The translations under genes and the position numbers were made by a program. Below the pieces are notes generated by a model that saw only the letters and a list, made by a program, of their open reading frames with translations, was not told where the DNA came from and made no database searches. Below are positions 52,968 to 60,624 of a stretch of DNA of 64,000 nt, in pieces. The stretch spans positions 32,792,208 through 32,856,207 of the forward strand of contig CM046856.1 of assembly GCA_025617745.1 (NCBI GenBank). Direction: 5' to 3'. The DNA comes from Heliocidaris erythrogramma. Lineage: Eukaryota; Echinodermata; Echinoidea; Camarodonta; Echinometridae. Within the stretch, counting starts at the first letter, position 1, and the number at the start of each line of letters is the position of its first letter.

Positions 52968-54576
52968 GTGTATAGGCTACATTTACCAAAATAAGGTCCA
53001 TAAGACTTGTTCGACACGGACTCGTCCAACGCGGCGGCACCCAGTGTGTACAATGGTAGCGAACCCAGCCCAGCAACCACTTGTGCTGCACAGAAGAGGT
53101 AGATATAGTTGGACAGGCCCGAATTCGAATCCCCGTCTGACGAAATACACGCGTCACCCTCCCCATTTCCACCGCGATCGCACATCCCGCTGGAGCCATT
53201 ACCCCCGCCACCCCCTTCCACGTAGGAGTACGGTGGGGTGGTAAAATGCGGAAGTGCGTACATAAAGCCGGACAGCCCGATCAGGATGCACCCGACGCCG
53301 ACCCATCGGATCTTGTGTCGACGACCCCCGACATACACGACGAAGAGCACGAAAATGATGATGGTGAAGTCGAAAACGCTGATGAGAATGCCCGTGCTCT
53401 GGCTGGAGAGTTGAAAGCGACGCTCGATCGAGGTGATGGAACTTGGAGTGAAACCAGTTACTATCATGCCCTGAGTGTGACAGAAAGAGAGAGAGAAAGA
53501 AACGGGGGTGAGGGAAAGGGGTAGGGGGGCAGACAGACAGGAGGAAGTAGAAAAGGGACGAGAGAGAGAGAGAGAGAGAGCGAGAAAAGAAAGGGTTGAG
53601 GTAGTTTGAAGGGGAAAATGAAATTCAGTGAGGGGAGAGCAGAGAAAAGGCAGTAGAAAAATGAGACGAGGAAAGGGTATATTAAATACTTTCATTGTTA
53701 TTCCTCTTTCATTACAACATCAAATAGCATACGAGACAAGCGCTTAAGAAACAAAGTTGGACACCCATACTTGTTTGTGTCTGTTGAACAAGTGCACTAT
53801 TAAATTTCACTGTATTTCACAATTGCCTTGAAAGCTACAATGATCAAGCAAATTTTTCACTTTTTTCACATTTTTACATAACCATTGCAAAATATATCGC
53901 CTTCTTCAATTTTGTTTATGCAGGGGCGTTGCTAGGATAGTTTTAAGAAGGGGGTGCGTGTCGTATGAATAATAAATCGACTTGCTCAACGACAGAAAAA
54001 GTAACATATTACCCACCACAACAAAAAAAAAAGGAAAAAGAAGGTTATTACAAAGTGAAAAGAAATCATTGATTTACAGTACAGGTTTTTAAAATCGAAT
54101 TATCGACTTTGATAAACAAAAGTTCTGAGGGGGGGGGGGGGTGCTAATCCTCCACCTCCCTTCAGCAACGCCCATGCTAGGATCATCTTCACATGTTGTA
54201 TGTATGTTTGTTTGTTGTTAGTTTGTTTCTGCATCGAACATACCTGGAAGATGGCTGAGAAGCAGAGGGTAACGAGAAGGAAAGGAGGCTTCTTCACTTT
54301 CTGTAACCACCCTGGTCGGCAACCAAACCATCCACAATCAAGACTCGATGAACCGTCATCATCGACCACGTCTCCCTTCACGCTACGGTACCCATCTCTT
54401 GAGGAACCATCGACATCGGGGGGCGATAAGCTTGTGGAGGAGGTATGCGATACTAACGATGATGACGGCACAGGTTGTTCAGAAGAGATATCGCGTTGTT
54501 TGTCGAGTACGCCCTGATCGGATAAGGCTATCAGCGACGTCGACTGGGGGCTGTTGTAGAATTCTTTCCCAGACAT
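43752..54576 (-). CDS. SLCO: SLCO gene B: organic anion transporter, ten coding exons, one apparent frameshift
   Basis: Spliced minus-strand gene; coding segments 54576-54244, 53470-52987, 52439-52343, 49672-49551, 47601-47341, 46517-46316, 46081-45934, 45577-45413, 44866-44802 and 44002-43752. All have GT/AG junctions and matching phases (0,1,2,1,1,2,0,then 2 and 1), about 708 residues. It shows a Ser-rich cytosolic N-terminus, 12 predicted helices, the OATP signature DPGWVGAWWLGF before helix 6, and the Kazal-like extracellular loop with CNFDCAC, HPVCAEN and PCHAGC. The conserved CVPDSQRSMALG and PGPIMFGAVID follow. The one fault is exon 8, which is one base too long: a CCCC run after CRTSCSYH must lose one C for the helix that follows to be in frame. 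The family moves large organic anions across plasma membranes; the substrate here is unknown. Closest in wording to SLCO4 members. Confidence 0.9.
44010..44390. repeat. GA-rich low-complexity tract in intron 9 of SLCO gene B
   Basis: Purine-rich GAGA/GACA runs. The Ser/Leu/Pro minus-strand frames across it are artefacts. On the transcribed strand it forms a long pyrimidine tract that ends at the exon 10 acceptor. Confidence 0.85.
44802..44866 (-). CDS. SLCO: SLCO gene B exon 9 (65 bp)
   Basis: Acceptor ATCTTGACAG, donor GTAAGACAT, entry phase 2, exit phase 1. It encodes CVPDSQRSMALGVNSLLKRA, the conserved cytosolic loop and helix 10 start that follows VILR in OATPs. Too short to appear as an ORF. 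Its entry phase independently shows that exon 8 must end in phase 2. Confidence 0.88.
45219..45411. repeat. (CAT/CAC)n microsatellite abutting the exon 8 donor
   Basis: About 190 bases of CATCATCAC/ACCACC repeats that begin right at the splice donor of exon 8 of SLCO gene B (45413). In sense orientation the intron starts GTATGTTATGATGATGG. The poly-His and poly-Met frames here are artefacts. Confidence 0.92.
45413..45577 (-). CDS. SLCO: SLCO gene B exon 8 (end of Kazal-like loop, helix 9), frame broken
   Basis: Acceptor CCACGGCAACAG, donor GTATGTTA. It starts TYTDCSCLQGSITTVNSGLC and reaches CRTSC in phase 0. The membrane helix TVIVAVQVAIVFFSVIPELN and the end VILR lie in another frame. The exon is 165 bases where 164 are needed to join exon 9. 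A four-C run at about 45492-45495 is the simplest place for one extra base. It could be an assembly error, an allele or a real disabling change. Confidence 0.82.
45735..45806 (+). repeat. SINE 3' tail fragment in intron 7
   Basis: GCGCTTTGGTCGGTTACATT and TAAGGCGCTATAAAAG are followed by (ATT)n. This is the standard 3' end of tRNA-type SINEs seen elsewhere in the window; the head is absent. Confidence 0.6.
45934..46081 (-). CDS. SLCO: SLCO gene B exon 7 (Kazal-like cysteine loop)
   Basis: Acceptor ATGCAACAG, donor GTAAGTTC, entry phase 2, exit phase 0. It encodes the large extracellular loop 5 with six cysteines: LCNFDCACAVEQFHPVCAEN, then FTPCHAGCETDYGNG. This is the OATP version of a Kazal-type serine-protease-inhibitor fold and is disulphide-rich in the family. 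Confidence 0.92.
46316..46517 (-). CDS. SLCO: SLCO gene B exon 6 (helix 8 and following helix)
   Basis: Acceptor TTGTCCTGTAG, donor GTAAGCAGG, entry phase 1, exit phase 2. It encodes VSIFGGIFGSLSAGVILKRL, a short basic loop, a helix with CNIVSGCLLLIFLWHC and the extracellular AGVTVSYTDRTR. The last is the conserved (I/L)AGVTV.Y stretch before the Kazal-like loop. Confidence 0.92.
46639..47095. repeat. Two partial duplicates of the exon 6 splice-acceptor region
   Basis: The plus-strand sequence at the true exon 6 start (46491-46521: GCCTCCGAAGATACTCACTA then TACCTACA) recurs at 46639-46669 and 46959-46986. Each is followed by the same intron sequence (GCAAGGAAATTAAG, then TAGCCATATTGTC and TAGTAATCATATACGAATAG), with a spacing of about 320 bp. 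The copies include the 3' splice site and the first 20-odd exon bases but not the rest of the exon. Confidence 0.85.
47341..47601 (-). CDS. SLCO: SLCO gene B exon 5 (intracellular loop 3 and helix 7)
   Basis: Acceptor TAACACACAG, donor GTATGCATC, entry and exit phase 1. It encodes the polar central cytosolic loop (TARIRAEKAIQAHANSGLDE), then DLLRALKYLLTNPTFVFVCL and FSAFLPKFLQNQFSV. NPTF and LPK(F/Y)xExQF are core OATP helix 7 motifs. Confidence 0.93.
47970..48497 (+). mobile_element. LINE 3' end, 5'-truncated, antisense in intron 4 of SLCO gene B
   Basis: The start encodes HHGPDVWNNLPHDIKHAVSL, homologous to the last coding block of LINE-B and of LINE-F. The 3' untranslated region is shared with the copy at 60625-62285 (AAGATAGCTGGCCCCTGCAT, AATAAATGCAGAAACTCCTG). 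It ends in a run of A at 48487-48503. Heavily 5'-truncated, as is common for LINEs. Confidence 0.88.
48504..49550. other. Intron 4 of SLCO gene B, no further feature
   Basis: AT-rich sequence with a pyrimidine-rich patch at 49008-49090. No exon candidate was found between exon 4 and exon 5 other than LINE sequence. Confidence 0.5.
49551..49672 (-). CDS. SLCO: SLCO gene B exon 4 (OATP signature, helix 6)
   Basis: Acceptor TTATTTCCTAG, donor GTAAATCC, entry phase 2, exit phase 1, 122 bases. It encodes the signature DPGWVGAWWLGF followed by the hydrophobic helix IIIGSIILIMVIPLSLF and a basic end FPKEFS. Length and phases equal gene A exon 4. Confidence 0.92.
49829..49868. repeat. (ATT)n microsatellite
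   Basis: About 13 ATT units in intron 3 of SLCO gene B. Confidence 0.95.
50080..50900 (-). mobile_element. Decayed LINE C-terminal region in intron 3 of SLCO gene B
   Basis: The minus strand at 50365-50150 translates to LWDFNIQTDKAIKARRPGVI, then VKKKEKERLIIETGDYR and later DTLVQRYGMGAEIKDL. This matches the C-terminal block W(D)xxIQTDxxIxxRRPD of aquatic-invertebrate LINE polyproteins. The stretch 50700-50380 reads as more of the same region with several stops. A different LINE family from LINE-A and LINE-B. Inactive. Confidence 0.7.
50935..52275. repeat. Cluster of GAATTCTTGATATCAAGAATTC palindromes with GCGCTCGAAA repeats
   Basis: More than twenty variants of GAATTCTTGATATCAAGAA or GAATTCTTGATATCACGAAAT lie in two blocks, 50940-51110 and 51910-52265. 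Between them (51250-51900) is a second repeat of CTTTCCGCTCGAAACCAGAA and its inverse TTTCGAGCGCAAAA. A 161-bp MITE is inserted at 51723-51883. A 51000-51130 hairpin (AAATTGGCAACATATC against GATATGTTGCCAATTT) is also present. It behaves as a nested inverted-repeat structure in intron 3 of SLCO gene B. Confidence 0.85.
51723..51883. mobile_element. 161-bp MITE with CCCGTTGCATAAAACTTACC ends
   Basis: Left end AGGGGCCCGTTGCATAAAAC, complement of right end AGGGTCCCGTTGCATAAAAC; about 30 bp of terminal inverted repeat continues to ATTAA. It splits a CATTCTGATTTCGAGCGC unit of the surrounding repeat. No ORF. Confidence 0.9.
52343..52439 (-). CDS. SLCO: SLCO gene B exon 3 (helix 5)
   Basis: 97-base exon with acceptor CATGCATGCAG and donor GTAATTAC, entry phase 1, exit phase 2. 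It encodes TFFGCAVLGPGLGFVLSG followed by NIYTELSIPEG. The helix carries the GPxLGF motif of the family. Confidence 0.9.
52868..52972. repeat. (TC)n tract just after exon 2 of SLCO gene B
   Basis: About 100 bases of CTCTCT with TTT interruptions, starting 15 bases inside intron 2 (GA-repeats in sense orientation). It makes the Arg/Glu-rich extension seen when exon 2 is read through. Confidence 0.92.
52987..53470 (-). CDS. SLCO: SLCO gene B exon 2 (helices 1-4)
   Basis: 484-base exon with acceptor TCACACTCAG and donor GTAAATGTAG, entry phase 0, exit phase 1. It encodes GMIVTGFTPSSITSIERRFQ, helix 2, GGRRHKIRWVGVGCILIG, YALPHFTTPPY, then a Gly/Ser-rich extracellular loop with two cysteines, and helix 4 ending YTLGAAALDESVS. 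The loop is longer and more Gly-rich than that of gene A. Confidence 0.93.
53530..54240. other. Intron 1 of SLCO gene B
   Basis: Contains a GA-rich tract at 53560-53585, a MITE-like GCAGGGGCGTTGCTAGGAT at 53922-53940 with GCAACGCCCATGCTAGGATC at 54164-54183 as its inverted partner, and a G tract at 54129-54141. The 53922-54183 interval therefore looks like a ~260-bp GC-tract MITE. Confidence 0.6.
53922..54183. mobile_element. ~260-bp MITE with GGGCGTTGCTAGGAT ends in intron 1
   Basis: The left terminus CAGGGGCGTTGCTAGGAT matches the complement of the right terminus CAACGCCCATGCTAGGATC over about 16 bases with two or three changes. The interior has an internal G tract and no ORF. It resembles the CAGxGGCG(T/G)A hAT-like group. 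Confidence 0.6.
54244..54576 (-). CDS. SLCO: SLCO gene B exon 1 (cytosolic N-terminus and helix 1 start)
   Basis: 111 codons from the ATG at 54576 to donor CAG|GTATGT, exit phase 0. The first 80 residues are polar and Ser/Asp-rich, with potential phosphorylation sites, followed by CGWFGCRPGWLQ, the OATP motif directly before helix 1, and LLVTLCFSAIFQ. This ATG opens a frame that joins exon 2 correctly. A possible 3' splice site (CTATCCCAG) at about 54634 hints at a 5' untranslated exon further right. Confidence 0.85.
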
Positions 54577-54639
54577 CGTTAATAGGGTGACGGCCGTTCA
54601 ATGCGGTGGGTCGAATGGTAGCTTGCTACACTGCTGGGA

Positions 54640-55580
54640 TAGAAAGACATAAAAAGCCAGGACTAATAGAATTCTATTTTCTCGTCCCTGCTCGATTCCT
54701 TGTTTGAACCATGTTCAGAGTTCAGTGATCATTCGACACAAAATTACCAAGTAGCTTGAACCTGCCCAGAAAAAAGTAGTATTCTTTATTTCTTTAGACT
54801 CGGACGAAAAGTATATCCCAGTGCTTGTTCACAAGAACGACAGTGGGGCGTGCTCAATTTACACCGTGCAAAATTCAACAAGATTTGTATTTTGTTCTGT
54901 ATGAATCCCACGAACATGTCATAGAACATCTCTTTGTGCGATATCAGTTAAAGTACGAAGTCCATCTACATGAACGAGACTGAGTTGTATCAATCATTGT
55001 ATTGGTTTGAATATAAGATTCTGATGATTGTTCCCAATTTCATAGCCCTACTTTCGCCGTGATCAGACCAAATATCAAGAAAAATGATTACATTTTTGGT
55101 TATAAATCATGTTCAGAGTTCGATAAACATGACAATTATAATATTCATGATAATCTCACAAAATGAACGAATAGCTTGAACGTGCCCAGAAAGTTCACTT
55201 TCAATACAGGAGTTAAGTAAATCCTATGTTGTACTGGTAATATTTGTAAGTCACAGTCAAAAATATATTTCGCTGCTGGTTCACAAGAGCGATACTGTCT
55301 TGTGCGTGTTTATGGGGCCGTGTCAAATGTAACACGATTTTTCTTTTATTCTGTGTGAATCGGACTAACATTCACTACCTACATACATTTATACTATATA
55401 AATCAAAGTACAAAGTCCAGAATTTACATCAAGGACATCATTATAGCTGACTAGAGTTTCGTTAATAAATGGGTATTTAATACATTGGGTGTGGTACAGA
55501 TTGTGTACGCCACCCCCCCCCCCCCCGCCCCATGATATTTTATGCCAACTCATATACGAATGCAGAGGCTCACGCCGCTC
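54640..55580. other. Upstream region of SLCO gene B, no recognised promoter
   Basis: AT-rich. Two segments resemble each other: AAACATGTTCAGAGTTCA(G)T-type near 54705 and 55107, each followed by ACAAAATTA.C..GTAGCTTGAAC.TGCCCAGAAA at 54735-54775 and 55157-55190. This suggests an old duplication of about 400 bp. No TATA or initiator can be assigned with confidence. Confidence 0.5.
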
Positions 55581-55587
55581 TGATCTA

Positions 55588-55680
55588 GACCTTCGGAAAT
55601 ACATGAACCTTCGGAAAAACGAACCTTCGGAAAAACGAACCTTCGGAATTATGAAGCTTCGGAAAAATGACATGACATGT
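55588..55680. mobile_element. TTCCGAA element, half copy
   Basis: Repeats of ACCTTCGGAAAAACGA (four in a row) and CTTCGGAATTATGAAGC. Only the right half of the palindrome present at 19908-20150 is kept. Confidence 0.75.
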
Positions 55681-56021
55681 AACTGCTAGAAGATATTTTA
55701 AAAAGGCAGTAACATTAGGGTTGGTGTACGGGGTGTATGTACACTTTTGACCCCCCCCCCCCCCCCCCCCCACTTACATCTGAAAAAGGAATCGATTATA
55801 CCAAAGAAAATACGGTAGACGGAGAAAAACTGAGAAGAAAGTTAGGCATTGGAGGATAAGTTAATTTGAAAATTGTAAAGAAATAATATATATATAAACG
55901 AAGAAGCTTGATGGGAGGAATTTTAATTTGTAAACAAATTTTTAGGCATTTTACTCATTCTACTCCCAGTGTTAAAGATCGTATGCTCGATCTGTAATGA
56001 AAAACACAAGTCAGAAAAAAT

Positions 56022-56095
56022 TGGAACCAGCGGGATTCGAACCTGTCATCTACTGCTTGCCGGGCAGCGACTTAACCACCAGGCTATTCTGGTTC
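56022..56095 (-). tRNA. tRNA-like sequence, inverted copy
   Basis: Complement of the same tRNA-like unit as 56331-56404, with identical acceptor, box A and box B segments. It forms the opposite arm of the palindromic cluster and is more likely a SINE head than a working tRNA. Confidence 0.4.
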
Positions 56096-56330
56096 ACGGC
56101 CAAGTCACGATGAACTGGAATCAAATACCCAAGATCCTCTTCTTTCTGACTCATTAATATTCAACGGTCCGCCGTAGACAATGGTTAGTAAACGAAGAAG
56201 CTTGATGGGAGGAATTTTAATTTGTAAACAAATTTTTAGGCATTTTACTCCCAGTGTTGAAGATCGTATGCTCGATCTGTAGATGACAGGTTCGAATCCC
56301 GCTGGTTCCAATTTTTTCTGACTTGGCCGT

Positions 56331-56404
56331 GAACCAGAATAGCCTGGTGGTTAAGTCGCTGCCCGGCAAGCAGTAGATGACAGGTTCGAATCCCGCTGGT
56401 TCCA
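56331..56404 (+). tRNA. tRNA-like sequence (SINE head or pseudo-tRNA), anticodon position GGC
   Basis: The 7-bp acceptor pairing GAACCAG/CTGGTTC is perfect. The box A-like TAGCCTGGTGG and box B GGTTCGAATCC are intact. The anticodon arm GCTGC-CCGGCAA-GCAGT folds with GGC at positions 34-36. The T stem has two mismatches, so a functional tRNA is unlikely. An inverted copy lies at 56022-56095. Confidence 0.4.
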
Positions 56405-56602
56405 GTTTTTTCTGACTTGTGTTTTTCATTACAGATCGAGCATACGATCTTTAACACTGGGAGTAAAATGCCTAAAATATGTTTACTAAATATATATATA
56501 ATTAAGAGAAATGAAAATGTTAGAAGAAGTGTTGCGTAGCTTAAATCAAATTTCCCCAGAGCTGTCCTCCCTTTTTGAAATGTTTGCAAAAGTTGAAAAA
56601 AT

Positions 56603-56674
56603 ATCTCCCCCGGGAATCGAACATGGGGCGTTGGCTTAGAACGCCAATGCCTTAACCACTACACTACGGAGACA
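56603..56674 (-). tRNA. tRNA-Arg(TCT)-like sequence, probably a pseudogene or SINE head
   Basis: The minus strand folds as a 72-base cloverleaf: acceptor TGTCTCC/GGAGATA with one G-U pair, perfect box A TAGTGTAGTGG, anticodon arm TTGGC-GTTCTAA-GCCAA with anticodon TCT, and box B TGTTCGATTCC with one change. The T stem has two mismatches. No CCA and no clear terminator run of T beyond the 3' end. Confidence 0.4.
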
Positions 56675-56744
56675 AAATTCCTGGCGTCAAACGCAACATG
56701 GTCTTGCAACAAAAGTGGACATAGTATAATGCAGATTTTTTTAA

Positions 56745-56945
56745 AAGTGATGATCATCAAATTGAAAGCGACTATAATCAACTAAAAATGACCACCATCA
56801 AATCTAAAGAGGTCCTCACCAATTCAAAAGTGAACACAATCAAATAAAAAATGACCACCATCAAATCAAAAGTAGCCATCATCATTATTAAAATGGCGTT
56901 CATCAAATTAAAAGCGGCCGTCATCAAATAACAGGTGGCTGTCAT
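56745..56945. repeat. Minisatellite of ~23 bp, ATGACCACCATCAAATCAAA type
   Basis: About eight diverged repeats of the unit ATGACCACCATCAAATCAAA(A)GT; a few more at 57060-57135. No coding meaning. Confidence 0.8.
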
Positions 56946-56949
56946 TTTA

Positions 56950-58180
56950 GGCGCGCACACTACGAACGCCGAAAGGACACCGTTAAGAAGACGGGGAGAA
57001 CTGATTTGATCATGACAAGAATATATTTGATGAAAGGTACCATAGAAAGCTATTAACTAAAAAGTGACGGTGATCAAATCAAAAGTATCCGTGATAAATA
57101 AAACAGCAGCGATGAATTAAAAGCAGCCATCAACTCAAGGTTCCGTAATTCTACATGTAACGTTAGATCTAATCTGAAAATTGTTCAACATTCAGAAATT
57201 GCATGGAGGACTAGCACCTGAATTTCAGTGACATCGGGAACGGCTCTATTTCGGCTTCGATGTCGAGTGGGTTGTGGGGGGGGGGGGGGGGTATGGGGTC
57301 CAGTTTGAGGCATAGAGAGCTTGCAAGGTATTTGTGTAATTAACACATGAATGGTAAATTTCAGCATGGCAGCCACATAGCCCAGATTTAACAAACCCCT
57401 CTATTATGTCTTGTCAAACAGGTGCAGATGGACAATGGGTGTGTTTACATAATCCTGACAATATCATTTGACTGCTTTTGAGAAACCTATACAATTTTCA
57501 CAATTTAATAGCTTATTATTGAAATGATAATTTGACACCAAATTGCACCCGCAAGAAAGTTACAATACTCAAAAGTGTACTATGTAAATTTGATCTGAAT
57601 TGAATGACATTCATTGGAGTTATTAAGGTTATAATGCCAAAAAGGGTTTTCACTACATCCAGAGCATTTTGGGCAGCAAAGCTTGGTTTAGGGGCACTTT
57701 GGTGTTTTTTCAGGGACGTGTTACACCCCCTTCCCGACTGAAATTTTTGTCAGATTTTAAATTTTTGTAATGTACACCGCTATCTCTTCCTTCTGACAAA
57801 ATTTGTTCCACGGGCCTTAAGGGGGCAAATTTCCCCAAATTTGTAGGGGCGGTCTGACAACCTATCCCGACGGAAAATTTTGCCAGTTTTTGTGTTTTGG
57901 TAATGTATAGTCATACACCTTCCATCCGACAAAGTTTTGGGCATACTGTTAAATGGGTTGAAATCGACCCGACTTTGGGGCCCTTTTGGGGGTCTCTGCT
58001 GGGGGCCAAACCCGGCGGCTCCGTGCGAGCTGATAAGCTTTTTGTGAATGACATGGATGGTCTAAGTAACTTTAAGGGGTCAAATCTCATATGTAAATAG
58101 CGGTGACTATTTCGAGACAGAGTCCCAGACTAACAGCTATTGTAATCAGAATATGTACACAATATGAACACACATGCCAG
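56950..58180. other. No recognisable gene
   Basis: AT-rich spacer with a G tract at 57277-57291. Two diverged halves around 57700-57960 share GACGGAAAATTTT/TGACAAAATTTG words, probably an old repeat. Confidence 0.45.
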
Positions 58181-58189
58181 AAGAGAATA

Positions 58190-58360
58190 GTATGCACTTT
58201 TTAATTTCAGAAAACAAAAGGTAACATGGAAAGTACATGGAAAGTGATTAGTGGAATAGTATACAAATCAAAGAAAAAAGTTCCACAAAGTGTAGACCGC
58301 AGTAATATTGCCGATTATTTTAATAACTTTTATGCAAATACTGGGTCTTGCACAATATGT
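58190..58360 (+). mobile_element. LINE fragment (region between endonuclease and RT)
   Basis: Translates to WKVISGIVYKSKKKVPQSVD and then NIADYFNNFYANTG. The IADYFNxFFxNIG block precedes the reverse transcriptase in the LINEs of this window (compare FNNFFINIG in LINE-B). Only this short piece remains. Confidence 0.75.
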
Positions 58361-58869
58361 TTCCTATAAGTAATACAGATTCGGTCAAATTCTTGCAAAC
58401 TCTGTTTTTTTTTCCAACCTTGTAAAGCCCAACTCACACGATACGATCGACTGCGATCCGATTTTGGAAATGAATCTCAATAGCATTAAATATGGGCATT
58501 TTAACAAATAAAATCTATATGAATCAGGTTCTGAACAATAATATTAAACATATTGTTTTGGTGCCTTGTTAGCCTTATACACGGAATAAGGGCCAAAGCA
58601 GTTTCAAATCGTAGACGATCGTAGGACTGCTCTGACGGAGCCGATTTGGCCTTTCCTCCGAGTGCCTAGACAGTTCGCAGTAAGCTGTGTTTTCGATGTG
58701 GCTATCCATTCACAACCTCAATCAAAAAAGTGTTTAAACGTTTATATAAAATGTTATTACATTTTCTTCGCAAATTGGATCGCAGACCGATCGTATAGTG
58801 TGCGACGGGCTTATGTAAAACAGAAATTCTAGACATTCTAAAGAAATCGAAATGTACAAATAGTTGTGG

Positions 58870-59190
58870 AAAACAAAGGATCGGAATGGTCACGGTAAGA
58901 AGAATTAGTACACAAACGTACGGCTTTCCTTTGTAACAGTATACGTTGCTCTTTGAAGTTGCCCATCAGGGGCGGATACAGGATTTTCAGAAAGGGGGCG
59001 CACAATGAGGAACCCTCCGTTTGACGAAGCCAAACGGCCATCTAGGGGGTCCGGGGGCATACTTTGTCAGACAAAACGGGGGGGGGCACGCCCCTTGCGC
59101 CCCCCCCCCCGGATCCGCACCTGCCCATATAATGTTACAATAAGAAATATACGGTAAAATTAATGAATTATACAGCATTAACAAAATATT
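58870..59190 (-). mobile_element. LINE C-terminal fragment, split by a MITE
   Basis: The minus strand gives LYNSLILPYISYCNIIW before the MITE and EQRILLQRKAVRLCTNSSYR with HSDPLF after it, homologous to LVYPYLSYCNLAWG and the following block of LINE-B. Rejoining the halves at the MITE borders restores continuous LINE sequence, so the MITE is younger. Confidence 0.85.
58967..59123. mobile_element. GC-tract MITE, copy d, 157 bp, inserted in a LINE fragment
   Basis: Ends CAGGGGCGGATACAGGA and complement CAGGTGCGGATCCGG. CCCAT flanks both sides (58962-58966 and 59124-59128). The interior has a short palindrome around GTTTGACGAAGCCAAACGG and G and C tracts near the right end. Confidence 0.8.
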
Positions 59191-59194
59191 CAAT

Positions 59195-60620
59195 TATGGG
59201 ATATAATATCTTTACTTAACGGAGTATGCCAACATTGCGTGAAATGATACCTGAAATGAATTTGATAGTGCATATAATTAGGCCATCAAAATTGAATATA
59301 ATTCTTGCAAATGTTTTAAATTTGATCTTGCCCACGAATACAATTTGTGCCCCAGCCTATTTTTGTGGATGAATATGTCATGCATTTATATGTTGTATGG
59401 AATACCCATGCAAATGAAGATCAAATTCCTCTGCATGGCTGATTTCCCCCAGCTTCTAGGTGATCTGTTTGCACATAAAAAAATCTAATTAACTATCACA
59501 GTGATGTACTGAGTCATTCATATACAAGCTCAATGTTTTGCCTCCGTACCGTTAAACACAACGTCACTTTGTTTGTGCATCTGACATTTGATGAGTGAAT
59601 ATAGTGTTACCATATATCAAGCATTATGTTTCATAACTAAATTACTTAATATGTTCTCAAATTCTTACTCTTGATATCTCTTTTTTCTGTATGGCAATAC
59701 TGGACATAACATTATTCATGTCTGGAGGTACTTTGTTGTTTTGCTATAATATGTGCAGCAATTACGTTACATGCTTTTTGGGCATGGTAGTGAAGTGTCT
59801 CAAAAATTGCTGACGATATACCAAGGAACTTAACAAGATACGGCAGTAGGCAACGGTCAACCGATTTTGTTTTTATATTGTATATAAACATTGCCAATTA
59901 TTAATAAAATCGTTCAGGTGTTTTCGGGAGCCCTTGGCCTGGAAACTCATGGTATTGTTACCATGACAATGATGTGGGTTCTTCGGTTCGGGTCTTCCGA
60001 GGCCATTTGCATGGTAGAATCTCTTTGGATGGTTACAAAAATGTGGTTATCCGAGCCGTTGACTTGGTGTAAGACCACTGCACGGCCTCGCAAAATATTT
60101 CCTCAGCTTAAATTATTGTAGAAATGTTCAGAAACAAGATTTTGAAACTGTTTCTATTATTCAAATTTCGATCAAATGTTAATAAGAATAGAACATCATT
60201 ACTGAAAATATCTTTCTTTATTCATTAAATTGCTGACCTCCGGTCTATATGAATAAAGGCAGGAAGGGTGGAATTGAAGTTAGCTTGATCACTCAAAGGG
60301 AAGTTGAGGGGGGGGGGGATAAATAGTTTACTTAACGGTTATTATGTTATTCATTCATTGTTTTCTGTTAATTGTTACTATAATAAATAGCTAGTCTCAG
60401 CTGTTTTTTTTTTAATCCCCTGCTCCAATTCGCTTCTCGAGACAGACACATCTGTCTGCACGTTTCTTATTATGTTCTTTACAGTTAATACCCGAGTCCC
60501 GATCAAGATAGGTACGCAGTACTTAAATGCTTGAATAATTATCCCAGCGATTGGTAATATGTATATATGTGTGTCTGCTAGGTTATAAATCCTTTAAAAA
60601 AACCCTCTTATTTAAACCTC
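59195..60620. other. No recognisable gene
   Basis: AT-rich apart from 59915-60110, which is GC-richer and open in one plus-strand frame for 76 codons. That frame shows no motif I know. A G tract lies at 60309-60318. Confidence 0.45.
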
Positions 60621-60624
60621 CATT

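Larger units (their letters stand above)
55903..56478. repeat. tRNA-like inverted/direct repeat cluster
   Basis: A block starting ACGAAGAAGCTTGATGGGAG occurs at 55903 and again in direct orientation at 56193. A second block (CCCAGTGTTAAAGATCGTAT, CGATCTGTAATGAAAAACAC, then the tRNA-like unit) at about 55966-56095 is present inverted at 56331-56462. Three tRNA-like units result: minus 56022-56095, a partial plus one at 56282-56310 and a full plus one at 56331-56404. Confidence 0.85.

Noticed and set aside
59891-60121. 76-codon plus-strand frame in a GC-richer patch
   Set aside because: No recognisable motif, no convincing splice partners and no neighbours that support a gene. Could be a conserved noncoding patch, but nothing shows it.
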